DNA of 64,000 nt. It comes from Palsa-504 sp963808615. Its GTDB lineage: Bacteria; Actinomycetota; Actinomycetes; Streptosporangiales; Streptosporangiaceae. Under the pieces are notes generated by a model, which did no database searches, was not told the DNA's origin, and saw only the letters and a program-made list of their open reading frames with translations. The translations under genes were made by a program, and so were the position numbers. Where the stretch lies: contig CAWEGV010000004.1 of assembly GCA_963808615.1 (NCBI GenBank), positions 1 to 64,000 on the forward strand, read 5' to 3'. Below, piece after piece: positions 16,307-24,332 of this stretch (position 1 is its first letter; the number at the start of each line of letters is the position of its first letter).

Positions 16307-17134
16307 TTACTGCCAGGAGATCGATGCTTCGTTCAGCAGGAATTTCAGTGCCTGCGAGGCCTGGCGGAATCCTTCGGGGCCGCTGAAGCCCCCGTAGCGT
16401 CCCGCCTGGGCCAGGTGCGGCTCCAGCGACATGAAGCCCGCGAAGCCGGAGTCCCGCAGCGCGCCCAGTGTCTCGCGTAGCTGCCCGTCGCCCCGGCCTG
16501 CAGGCACCACCTGCCCGGTCGCGGCCAGCGCGTCCTTGACCTGGAGGTAGACGAGGTACGGCCGGAGCAGGCCGTACGCGTCGGAGAAGGGCCTGACACC
16601 GCACTGGACGAAGTTCGCCGGATCGAAGGTGGCGCGCAGGGCGGGTGAGCCCACGGTGGTGATCAGGTCGGCGCACCGGGCCGGGGTGTCGCCGTAGATC
16701 TCCTTCTCGTTCTCGTGCGCGAGGACCAGCCCGCGCTCCTCGGCCACCCTGGTCAGGGCACCCATCCGGTCGATGACCTGATCCCGGTGACGCTCCGGCG
16801 GCTCGCTCGCGGGTATGAAGGAGAAGACGCGGACGATCATGGTACCGAGCTCGCAGGCGACGTCGGCCACGCGGCGCATGCGTTCCAGCTCGGGGGCCAG
16901 CGGCGCGGCGACCGGGATCTTGCCGATCGGCGAGCCGATCGCGGAGACCCGCACCCCGGCGTCCGCCAGCACCGCGCGGAAGGCGGCGACCTGCTCATCG
17001 CTGAAGTCGGCGACGTTCACCGACCATGCGCTGCGCAGTTCGAGGTGCGAGATGGACTCCGATGCCAGGGTGGCGAGCTGGATCCGCGGGTCGGGTGAGA
17101 TCTCGTCGGCGAACCCGCTCAGGACGACGGTCAT
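16307..17134 (-). CDS. Sugar phosphate isomerase/epimerase-like TIM barrel
   Basis: 275 residues, AP-endonuclease-2-like TIM barrel. Likely metal ligands and sugar-binding residues sit in VLAHENEKEIYGD (Glu), ATFDPANFVQCG (Asp), VYLQVKDAL (Lys/Asp), GRGDGQL and SLEPHL (Glu), the usual order for xylose-isomerase-like epimerases. It is the last gene of a three-gene operon with 4-bp overlaps (17131-17134). With the Gfo/Idh dehydrogenase it probably works on oxidised or ketosugar intermediates. Confidence 0.85.
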   Translation of the reverse strand: MTVVLSGFADEISPDPRIQLATLASESISHLELRSAWSVNVADFSDEQVAAFRAVLADAGVRVSAIGSPIGKIPVAAPLAPELERMRRVADVACELGTMIVRVFSFIPASEPPERHRDQVIDRMGALTRVAEERGLVLAHENEKEIYGDTPARCADLITTVGSPALRATFDPANFVQCGVRPFSDAYGLLRPYLVYLQVKDALAATGQVVPAGRGDGQLRETLGALRDSGFAGFMSLEPHLAQAGRYGGFSGPEGFRQASQALKFLLNEASISWQ

Positions 17135-18180
17135 CGGTCCATCTTCACCGGCCGGCCGGTGCGAGAGGACTCATAGACGGCGCAGACGATCTCGAGTGCC
17201 TCGCGGGCGCTCTGGGCGCTGACCGCTGGCTGGCGGCCGGCCTCGACCGCGGCGAGCAGATCGGCGATCTGCGCGGCGTGACTGGCCACGTCCAGGGCAG
17301 CCGGGTCGGATCCGACGGCGGCCGGGCCGGCGGCCCCGGCAGGAGCACCGCTTCCGGCCACGGCCGCGGTCGCGGGTTCGGCACCGGCGCCGAACGCCCG
17401 ACGGACGATCTGGCCGTCCTCGACGGTCACGGTGCCCTTGGTCCCGGTGATCTCGAGCCGCTGCGGGAAGCCGGGGAAAGCAGCGGTGCTGGACAAGATG
17501 GTGCCGACCGCGCCCGAGCTGAACCTGACGATCGCCAGCGCGGTGTCCTCGGCCTCCATCTGGTGCGCCTGGGTGGTGCACACGGCCGTGACCTCGGTGA
17601 CCGGGCCCATGCACCAGCGGAGCAGGTCGACGTAGTGGATGCCCTGGTTCATCAGGGACCCGCCGTCCATCGCGTGGGTTCCGCGCCAGGCCGCGCTGTC
17701 GTAGTAGGCCTGGCTGCGGTACCACTTCGTGCTGGCCTCGCCCAGCACGAGCCGGCCCAGGGCCCGCCCGACGAGCAGGCGCGTCAGCTCGACCAGGCCC
17801 GCATCGAACCGGTGCTGGGATATCACGGTCAGCGCCACCCCGGCCGCTTGCGCCGCCTCGATGAGCCGGTCCGCGGCATCCAGGCTGACATCGATCGGCT
17901 TCTCCACGACCAGGTGCTTGCCGGCCTTCGCGGCCAGGACGCCGACCTGGGCGTGCAGTCCGCTCGGCACGCATACGCACACCACCTCGATGTCACTGCG
18001 GCCCAGCAGCGCGCCGAGATCGGGCTCGGCCCCGCAGCCGTGGGCGGCGGCGAAGGCCGCGGCCGCGTCGGCGGCCACGTCGGTCACCGCCACCAGCCGG
18101 GCGTCCGGGATCAGGGCGATGGCCCCGGCGTGAATCGTCGCGATCACCCCGGTGCCGACGATCCCGAAACCGCGGGTCAC
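17131..18180 (-). CDS. Gfo/Idh/MocA family sugar dehydrogenase
   Basis: About 349 residues from GTG 18180, chosen because it overlaps the upstream stop as GTGA. An N-terminal Rossmann fold (FGIVGTGVIATIHAGAI) binds NAD(P); HLVVEKPID carries the conserved EKP Lys; DGGSLMNQGIHYVDLLRW holds the catalytic His. It oxidises or reduces a sugar or cyclitol hydroxyl, or isomerises via a keto-sugar. Oddity: at about residues 260-288 an Ala/Gly/Pro-rich insertion (EPATAAVAGSGAPAGAAGP) interrupts the C-terminal sheet, encoded by highly repetitive GC-rich DNA at 17310-17395. Confidence 0.87.
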   Translation of the reverse strand: MTRGFGIVGTGVIATIHAGAIALIPDARLVAVTDVAADAAAAFAAAHGCGAEPDLGALLGRSDIEVVCVCVPSGLHAQVGVLAAKAGKHLVVEKPIDVSLDAADRLIEAAQAAGVALTVISQHRFDAGLVELTRLLVGRALGRLVLGEASTKWYRSQAYYDSAAWRGTHAMDGGSLMNQGIHYVDLLRWCMGPVTEVTAVCTTQAHQMEAEDTALAIVRFSSGAVGTILSSTAAFPGFPQRLEITGTKGTVTVEDGQIVRRAFGAGAEPATAAVAGSGAPAGAAGPAAVGSDPAALDVASHAAQIADLLAAVEAGRQPAVSAQSAREALEIVCAVYESSRTGRPVKMDR

Positions 18181-19085
18181 CCGGTCACCTCCGTCCACTC
18201 GGCCAGCATCGCGAGGTACTGCGGCAGCGCGACCTCAGGCCGCTCGATCTCGGGGTGCCAGTGCTTTTCCCACTCGACCGAGATCCAGCGCCGGTAGCCG
18301 CGTGCCGCGAGCAGCGCCAGCATCTGCCTGACCGGCACCTCGCCCTCGCCGAGGAGCACGAGCCGCCAGTCATCATCGGGTCCCCGCCAGTCATCATCGG
18401 GTCCCCGCCAGTCATCATCGGGTCCTCGCCTGGCGTCATCGGGTGCCCGCCTGGCGTCCTTGATCTGCGTGAGCAGGATACGCCCGCCGAGGTTCGCGTA
18501 GACCTCGGCGGGCGTCTCGCCCGTGCGATGCGGGTGGTGGCTGTCCCACACCGCGCCGACCGAGCCCGGGTCGGCCATGGCCAGCAGTTCGGCCAGGACA
18601 GCGGACGCGGAGAAGTCGTCGTGTGTCTCCACGCCGATGGCGACGCCGAGCCGCCGGGCCAGCGGGACGCACGACTCGAGGACCCGGGACGCGGCCCTGA
18701 GTTGCTCCTGGCGGACCGCGCCGCCGGTGGCCAGCGGACCGCCGAACACGCGGACCAGCGGGGATTCCCAGTCGTGGGCCAGCTCGAGGAACCGGCGCAG
18801 GTCGGAGCCTGGATCGTCATCGGTCAGCCGGACGGAGCTGTCCACCGCGACGACCGGCAGCCCGGCGGCCGTGACGGTCCGCTTGACCCGAGCGCGGGCG
18901 GTGGCCGGCATACGCGGGTCGATGAGCTCGCCGTCGATGAGCCGGAGTTCGACGCCGGTATAGCCCCATCGGCGGCCCAGCGAGACGGCTGCGGCCAGGG
19001 TGGTACCGGGGAACGCCAGCGTGCTGAATGCCAAGCGCGGCCACAGGCCAGGGGACCTATCGGCCTCCGCGGACACTACAGACAC
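18177..19085 (-). CDS. Sugar phosphate isomerase/epimerase-like TIM barrel with repeat insertion
   Basis: 302 residues. TIM-barrel signs: LAFSTLAFPGTTLAAAVSLG, GVAIGVETHDDFS (metal Glu), GAVWDSHHPHRTGETP (Asp/His), LLTQIKDA and ISVEWEKHW (Glu). It heads the operon and is followed by the Gfo/Idh dehydrogenase and a second TIM barrel. Between the strand ending TQIKDA and the segment LVLLGEGEVPV there is an array of heptapeptides (ARRAPDD, ARRGPDD and three DWRGPDD) not expected in the family; it sits in an active-site loop and keeps the frame. Function as isomerase or epimerase is inferred. Confidence 0.84.
   Translation of the reverse strand: MSVVSAEADRSPGLWPRLAFSTLAFPGTTLAAAVSLGRRWGYTGVELRLIDGELIDPRMPATARARVKRTVTAAGLPVVAVDSSVRLTDDDPGSDLRRFLELAHDWESPLVRVFGGPLATGGAVRQEQLRAASRVLESCVPLARRLGVAIGVETHDDFSASAVLAELLAMADPGSVGAVWDSHHPHRTGETPAEVYANLGGRILLTQIKDARRAPDDARRGPDDDWRGPDDDWRGPDDDWRLVLLGEGEVPVRQMLALLAARGYRRWISVEWEKHWHPEIERPEVALPQYLAMLAEWTEVTG
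18364..18458. repeat. 21-bp tandem repeat inside a coding gene
   Basis: The unit starts CGCCAGTCATCATCGGGTCC and is 21 bp long. It is repeated at 18364, 18385 and 18406, followed by diverged copies at 18427 and 18448 (partial). Because 21 is divisible by three, each copy adds a heptapeptide (DWRGPDD type) to the TIM-barrel protein without breaking the frame. Near identity of the first three copies points to recent slippage expansion. Confidence 0.93.
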
Positions 19086-19175
19086 AGATGTCTCATGACG
19101 CCCATGAGGAACATGAACAGATGGTTTGCGTCATGGCCCCTTGTTGCTGGCTGGGCTAATGTGATCGTGGGGTGA

Positions 19176-19214
19176 GGCCCGTTCCTGGCCGGGAGAGTCG
19201 GCCAGGAACGGGCC
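19176..19214 (-). terminator. Strong hairpin at the end of the Dpp-type importer operon
   Basis: A perfect 16-bp inverted repeat, GGCCCGTTCCTGGCCG (19176-19191) and its complement (19199-19214), with a 7-base loop. It lies downstream of the binding-protein stop at 19249 and before the next minus-strand gene. There is no U-run; hairpins without U-runs are common actinomycete terminators. Confidence 0.75.
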
Positions 19215-19248
19215 CGCTTGTTGACGCGTCGTGACAGCCCGGCGAGGG

Positions 19249-20952
19249 CTACCGCGGACGCAGGTGGAGGATGACTACTTCATCGGTGCCGGTCGTGCCT
19301 CCGTTGTTGGACCCGGAAGGCTGGCCGGTCTCGTACGGGTTCTGCTGGGTCGGCCACCCGGTGTAGTTCTGCGAGTTGTACTCGTACCACTGGGACGCCG
19401 TGGTGGTCGGGATGATCGGCAGGTTGTTCGCGACGTACTGCTCGATCGGGACCAGCGCCTGGGTCTGCGCCGCGGTCGTCCCGGCCCCGGCCAGGGTAGC
19501 CAGATCGGCGTTGATGGTCGGGTTGATGAGCCGCTCGTAGTCACCGGTCGCGGCGTTTCCGCTGGCCAGCGAGCTGTCCAGCCAGCCGTCGTACATGTTG
19601 TACGGGGTGAGCCCGCCGTTGGACCAGTGCGAGGTCAGCTGGAACTGGCCGTCGGCCACGTCGGCGTTCCAGGCGTTGACCGACAGGCCCTGGAACGTCG
19701 CGTCGATGCCGGCCGCCTTCAGTTGCTGCGCGGCGAGGGCATCGACTTCGGCGTAGTCGGTGTACGCGGCCGGGTCGACGATCGTGAGCGAGACGGTCTT
19801 GCCGCCCTTCTCGTAGAAGCCGTTGCTTCCCTTGGTGAAGCCGGCCTTGGCCAGGACCTGCTCGGCCGCGGCCACGTTGGCGGTGGCGGAGTTGGTCATG
19901 TTCGCGACCGGGCCGACCCACGCCTGGAAGGTCGGGAGCGGCATTCCAGTCGCGTTGGTCACCGGCTGCTCCAGGCCTGCCTCACCCTCCTGGGCGAGCA
20001 GCGTGCGGTTGAGGGCCAGGCTGATCGCCTGCCGCACGGCCAGCTGGTTGGTCGGCCACGTGTTCAGGTTCGGCATCAGGCTATTGGTGCCGCCGGGTGC
20101 CTCCCAGTAACCGTGGTGGGCCGGGTCGGTGTTGACGAAGTTCTTCTGCAGGCCCGGGATGAAGTTCCCGGTCCAGTCGATCTGCCCCGCGAACAGGGCG
20201 CTGAGCGCGCCGGTATTGGAAGTGTAGACCGGGAAGTCGACGGCCGGGACCTGGACGTCAGCGGCCTGCCAGTAGTAGGGGTTCTTCTTCAGCGTGATGC
20301 CCTGCGGGGTGAAGGTGCCCAGCATGTAGGGCCCGGTACCGACCGGGTTCGGGTCCTGGAAGGTCGCCGGGTTGCCGGCCGTGCTCCAGATCGCCTTCGG
20401 CACGATCGCGGTGCCGGCGATCGCCTGCAGGTTGGTGTACTGGGCGCTGGGGAAGGTGAGCGTGACGGTGTTGCCGGAGGTGCTCACGGTGGAGATCTTC
20501 AGGCCGTTGAAGTTCACGGCCGTGTTGTTCTTCAGCATGTTGAACGTGAAGGCGACGTCGGCCGGCGTCATGGCCGTGCCGTTGTTCCACTTCACGCCCT
20601 GGCGGATCGTGAAGGCAATGGTCTTACCGCCGTTGGACCACGCGTAGGACGTAGCCAGCCAGGGGTAGTACTGCGGCGGGGAGACCATGTTGAACTGGAT
20701 CAGCGGCTCGTAGATGAGCCCGTCAGCGCCCATGCCGTAGGCGGCCTGGGTCGTGGCGAACGGGTTGAAGGCCTGGGTGATCGAGGTCTCCGGGGAGCTC
20801 TCCATCACCAGGGTCTTTCCGGTGGTGGCGGCCGAGCCGGTCGTGCTCGGCGCCGAGCTGGAGCTGGAGCTGGAGCACGCGGCGAGCCCGGCCGCGAGCA
20901 GGCCGGCGGTTGCTACCGCCAGCAGCCGTCTGTGGCTGTGCAATCTCCTCAT
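19249..20952 (-). CDS. ABC importer substrate-binding lipoprotein, family 5 (Dpp/Opp type)
   Basis: 567 residues from ATG 20952. Signal MRRLHSHRRLLAVATAGLLA ends in AAC, with the lipid-acceptor Cys followed by a poly-Ser stretch. The body has the SBP family 5 pattern: LIYEPLIQFNMVSP, WSNGGKTIAFTIRQGVKWNN then GTAMTPADVAFTFNMLK, and NQLAVRQAISLALNRTLLAQ. These proteins bind peptides or oligosaccharides such as cellobiose. Position is unusual: it is last in its operon, after permeases and ATPases. The neighbouring LacI and GH1 genes favour a beta-glucoside or cello-oligosaccharide ligand; this is inference. Confidence 0.9.
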   Translation of the reverse strand: MRRLHSHRRLLAVATAGLLAAGLAACSSSSSSSAPSTTGSAATTGKTLVMESSPETSITQAFNPFATTQAAYGMGADGLIYEPLIQFNMVSPPQYYPWLATSYAWSNGGKTIAFTIRQGVKWNNGTAMTPADVAFTFNMLKNNTAVNFNGLKISTVSTSGNTVTLTFPSAQYTNLQAIAGTAIVPKAIWSTAGNPATFQDPNPVGTGPYMLGTFTPQGITLKKNPYYWQAADVQVPAVDFPVYTSNTGALSALFAGQIDWTGNFIPGLQKNFVNTDPAHHGYWEAPGGTNSLMPNLNTWPTNQLAVRQAISLALNRTLLAQEGEAGLEQPVTNATGMPLPTFQAWVGPVANMTNSATANVAAAEQVLAKAGFTKGSNGFYEKGGKTVSLTIVDPAAYTDYAEVDALAAQQLKAAGIDATFQGLSVNAWNADVADGQFQLTSHWSNGGLTPYNMYDGWLDSSLASGNAATGDYERLINPTINADLATLAGAGTTAAQTQALVPIEQYVANNLPIIPTTTASQWYEYNSQNYTGWPTQQNPYETGQPSGSNNGGTTGTDEVVILHLRPR

Positions 20953-20989
20953 CAATCTGGTCCTTTTCTCGGGTTTCTTCGGTTGCGGG

Positions 20990-22081
20990 CTAGCTGGTGT
21001 ATGTGTCCCCACCACCTCTCCCTCGGGCGGATACGAGCTCTGGCGCGGCGAGGTCAAGATGCCAGCAGGCTGCGCCGCGGGTGGCAGAAAGCGGAATGAG
21101 CGCGGGGTCCTCCCGGCGGCACCGGTCGTCGGCGAACGGGCACCTGGGACTGAACGGGCAGCCCTGCGTGGCGGTGCCGCCCGTGGCGGTGCCGTCCGCA
21201 TTCTGGGGCCTTCCGGAGGCAGCGGCAGTCCCCTGGCGCCGCCCGCCGCCGCGAAGCGCGCTGCCGAGGTTGTCCGGGTCCGGCGCCGCGGCGACCAGCA
21301 GCTGCGTGTAGGGATGTGCCGGGAGCTGCGTGATCTCCTCGGCCGGGCCTCGCTCCACGATCTCCCCGGCGTACATGACCAGGATCTCGTCCGCGAAGTA
21401 GCGGGCCGACGCGATGTCATGCGTGATGTAGAGCATGGCGAGCCTGAAGCGCTGCCGGAGGTCGTCGAGCAGGCTGAGCATCTCGAGCCGGATCGAGACG
21501 TCGAGCATGGATACCGGTTCGTCGGCGAGCAGCACGCTCGGGCGGGCGGCCAGCGCCCGGGCGAAAGAGACCCGCTGGCGCTGGCCGCCGGACAGCTCAT
21601 GCGGGTACTTGGCCAGGAAATGCTTGGCGGGCGTGAGCCGTACCTGCTCCATCAGGGCGACGACCTCCTGGCCGACGTCCGTGTCCCGGCCCTGATGGAG
21701 CTTGACCGGCCGCTCGAGGTGATAGCGCACGGTGTGGATCGGGTTGAGCGAGGAGAACGGGTCCTGGAAGACGAGCTGTACCTCGCTCTTGTACCGCCGG
21801 AAGTCGCCGCGGCTGGACACCTCGACCTGCTCGCCGTCCAGCCGGATCACGCCGGAGGTGAGCCGTTCCTGCCCGGCCAGGAGCCTGGCGGCGGTGGACT
21901 TGCCCGACCCGCTCTCACCTACGAGCGCCACGACGGCGCCGCGGTACAGGGTGAAGGAGACGTCCCGCACGGCGTGCAGCGTGTGGCCGCGGCCGAGCCG
22001 GAAGTCCTTGCTGATCGAGATGGCCTCCATAGCCAGCGGCCCGCGGGCCGCGGCCGCTGACGTCAGCGTCTGCTCGCTCAT
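20990..22081 (-). CDS. ABC importer ATPase (DppF/OppF type)
   Basis: 363 residues from ATG 22081, which overlaps the upstream stop as ATGA. Motifs: GESGSGKSTAARLLAG (Walker A), LVFQDPFSSLNPIHTV (Q-loop), LSGGQRQRVSFARALA, VLLADEPVSMLDVS (Walker B), and the C-terminal oligopeptide-transporter motif CPFSPRCPFADDRC likely binding an iron-sulfur cluster or metal. An Ala/Gly/Thr-rich insertion (GTAAASGRPQNADGTATGG) lies just before that Cys motif. It pairs with the next ATPase gene. Confidence 0.9.
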   Translation of the reverse strand: MSEQTLTSAAAARGPLAMEAISISKDFRLGRGHTLHAVRDVSFTLYRGAVVALVGESGSGKSTAARLLAGQERLTSGVIRLDGEQVEVSSRGDFRRYKSEVQLVFQDPFSSLNPIHTVRYHLERPVKLHQGRDTDVGQEVVALMEQVRLTPAKHFLAKYPHELSGGQRQRVSFARALAARPSVLLADEPVSMLDVSIRLEMLSLLDDLRQRFRLAMLYITHDIASARYFADEILVMYAGEIVERGPAEEITQLPAHPYTQLLVAAAPDPDNLGSALRGGGRRQGTAAASGRPQNADGTATGGTATQGCPFSPRCPFADDRCRREDPALIPLSATRGAACWHLDLAAPELVSARGRGGGDTYTS

Positions 22082-23280
22082 GTCCCCAGCTCCTCGGCCG
22101 GGCTGCCGGAGGCCACGGACGGTACCGGCTTGACCGGGGTTTCCGGCAGCACGAACGGGCAGGCCGTCACGTGGTCCGGATCCCTGGAGGTGGCCACCGG
22201 CAGCAGACCCATGTCGACGTCCCGGCACTCTGGTCTGGCGTACCCGCAACGGGGCACGAACGGGCAGCCGGGGGGCGGGTTGCGCAGGTCAGGCGGCGAG
22301 CCCGGGATGCCGGCCAGCTCGCGGCGGGGGCCACGCAGCGAAGGGAATGAGTTGAGCAGGCCCTTGGTGTAGGGGTGGGCCGCCTCGCGGTGGATCTCGT
22401 CCGACGTGGCGATCTCGACAAACCGGCCGGAGTACATCACGGCGATCCGGTCGGCCAGCTCGAGCAGGAGCGAGAGGTCGTGCGTGATGAACAGGATCGA
22501 GAAGCCCAGGCGGTCCTTGAGCTCCACGATCTGGGCCAGGATGTCGCGCTGCACCACCACGTCGAGCGCGGTGGTCGGCTCGTCCATGATGATGATCTCA
22601 GGGTCGGTGGCGAGCGCCATGGCGATCATCACCCGCTGGCGCATGCCGCCGGACAGCTCATGGGGGTAACTGCGCAGCCGGGACCGCGGGATGCCGACCA
22701 GGTCGAGCAACGACCCGGCCTTCTCCCTGGCTTCGTCCCTGGGCATCTTCAGGTGGGCGTGGATGACGTCCAGCAGCTGGTCGCGGACGTTGAGCACCGG
22801 GTTGAGCGCGTTCATCGCGCTCTGGAACACGATGGCGATCTCGCGCCAGCGCAGCCGGCGCAGCTCATCGGGCCCCATCTTCAGCAGGTCGGCAGGCTTG
22901 GACGCTCTGCGGCCGTGGTAGGTGACGCTGCCGTTCGTGACCAGCGCAGGCGCGCGCAGCAGGCGACACGCACCGTAGGCCAGCGTCGACTTGCCCGACC
23001 CGCTCTCGCCGGCCAGGCCGACGACCTCACCGGCCGCCAGGGCGAGGTTCACGTGGTCCACGGCGCGCACATCGCCGGCCGGGGTCCGGTAGACGACCGA
23101 CAGGTCGCGGATGTCGAGCACGGGACCAGAGTTCGGTGCGGCGCCGCGGGCCAGGGAAGCGCCGGCTGCGGGGCCGGCTGCGGGATCGGCCGCCGACCCG
23201 GCGGCCCGGTGGGCGGCACGGTCAAGCGCTCGGTCGTCTGCCCGGCTGACCGGCCGGCCGGCCAGCGGGTCCGCGCTCAT
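22078..23280 (-). CDS. ABC importer ATPase (DppD/OppD type)
   Basis: 400 residues. Motifs: GESGSGKSTLAYGACRLL, IVFQSAMNALNPVLNV, LSGGMRQRVMIAMALA, IIMDEPTTALDVVVQ, and C-terminal CPFVPRCGYARPEC. The first roughly 50 residues are an Ala/Arg/Asp/Pro-rich tail (RALDRAAHRAAGSAADPAAG) absent from typical homologues, so the true start might be internal; the 4-bp overlap with the upstream permease stop (23277-23280) supports the annotated ATG. Confidence 0.9.
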   Translation of the reverse strand: MSADPLAGRPVSRADDRALDRAAHRAAGSAADPAAGPAAGASLARGAAPNSGPVLDIRDLSVVYRTPAGDVRAVDHVNLALAAGEVVGLAGESGSGKSTLAYGACRLLRAPALVTNGSVTYHGRRASKPADLLKMGPDELRRLRWREIAIVFQSAMNALNPVLNVRDQLLDVIHAHLKMPRDEAREKAGSLLDLVGIPRSRLRSYPHELSGGMRQRVMIAMALATDPEIIIMDEPTTALDVVVQRDILAQIVELKDRLGFSILFITHDLSLLLELADRIAVMYSGRFVEIATSDEIHREAAHPYTKGLLNSFPSLRGPRRELAGIPGSPPDLRNPPPGCPFVPRCGYARPECRDVDMGLLPVATSRDPDHVTACPFVLPETPVKPVPSVASGSPAEELGT

Positions 23281-24332
23281 CGGCGGTCACCTGCTTCGGC
23301 CTCGTCGACCAGCGAACTTCGCGAGAACGCGTGCACGAACCCGGCGAGCCGGCCGCGGCGCCGGGAGATGTCGGCCAGCACGGGTGTCGGGTCGGCGGGC
23401 CGGAGCCAGCGCCCGGCGATCCTGCTGGCACTGCTCGCGTCGCGCAGGCGGGGATTGCCGAGCTCGTCGATGCCCGTGTTCAGCAGCACCAGGGCGGTGC
23501 CCATGAGCGCCACGGCCAGGCCCGGCGGCACGAACCACCACCAGGCTCCGAGCTGCAGGGCCTGCTGGCTCTCGGCCCAGTAGAGGATGGTGCCCAGGCT
23601 CCAGCTGGACAGGTCGGCGAGCCCGATGAAGGCCAGGGCGACGGAAGCCCCGATCGCGTAGAGCACCGTATTCACGAAGCTCGCCGCGATCAGGCTTACC
23701 TCGTTGGGCACGATCTCGGACGCGAGGATCCGCCAGGTTCGCTCCCCGGTCTCCCGGGACGCGGCCACGAAGTCGCGGTTGCGGATGGCCAGGGTCTGCG
23801 CCCGGATCACCCGGGCCCCCCACGGCCAGCCGAGCACGCTGAGCACGATGATGGTCGGCGCCTCTCCCCGCAGTCCCGGGTAGCCGAGCAGGACGATGAG
23901 CAGGGGCAGCGCCGGGATCACCAGGAACACGTTGGTGATCAGCGAGAGCACTTCGTCCCAGACGCCGCCCAGGAAGGCGGCGGTGACTCCGACGATCACG
24001 GCGAGCGCCGTGGCCACCAGGCCGACGATGATGCCGAGCTCCAGGGTGAGCCGGATCCCGACCAGGAGCTGGGACAGCACGTCCTGCCCGCTCTGCGTGG
24101 TACCGAGCAGGTGCGCCGCGCTGGGCGCGTTCATCGACGCGTTCGGCGAAGGGTTCTGGTACGAGGGATCGTAGGGGGTGACCAGCGGTCCGATGATGGC
24201 CGTGAGCACGAAGACGCCCGACAGGACGGCGCCCACCTTGGCCTTGGCCGGCAACCGTCGCCAGCGGCCGGGCTGGGGAGCTTCCTGGGGGACGACGGTG
24301 GGATCGGCGCTGATGGCCGGGGCGACGGTCAT
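23277..24332 (-). CDS. ABC importer permease (DppC/OppC type)
   Basis: 351 residues, about six membrane helices. The N-terminal cytoplasmic region is followed by LSGVFVLTAIIGPLVTPYDP, typical of DppC. The EAA coupling loop reads RNRDFVAASRETGERTWRIL. Overlaps of 4 bp with both neighbours indicate tight translational coupling in the LacI-dppB-C-D-F-SBP operon. Confidence 0.9.
   Translation of the reverse strand: MTVAPAISADPTVVPQEAPQPGRWRRLPAKAKVGAVLSGVFVLTAIIGPLVTPYDPSYQNPSPNASMNAPSAAHLLGTTQSGQDVLSQLLVGIRLTLELGIIVGLVATALAVIVGVTAAFLGGVWDEVLSLITNVFLVIPALPLLIVLLGYPGLRGEAPTIIVLSVLGWPWGARVIRAQTLAIRNRDFVAASRETGERTWRILASEIVPNEVSLIAASFVNTVLYAIGASVALAFIGLADLSSWSLGTILYWAESQQALQLGAWWWFVPPGLAVALMGTALVLLNTGIDELGNPRLRDASSASRIAGRWLRPADPTPVLADISRRRGRLAGFVHAFSRSSLVDEAEAGDRR

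Noticed and set aside
17026..18297. 423-codon frame antisense to the Gfo/Idh gene
   Set aside because: The sense strand encodes a clear dehydrogenase; the antisense product is low-complexity.
18364..18458. Possible CRISPR-like array
   Set aside because: Direct tandem 21-bp copies without spacers, inside a coding frame.
19231..21099. Long open frame antisense to the Dpp-type binding protein
   Set aside because: Composition artefact; no ribosome site and no recognisable domain.
19249..21600. Apparent fusion of an ABC ATPase end with a binding protein
   Set aside because: The part upstream of 20,952 reads the ATPase gene in a wrong frame; a lipoprotein signal starts at 20,952.
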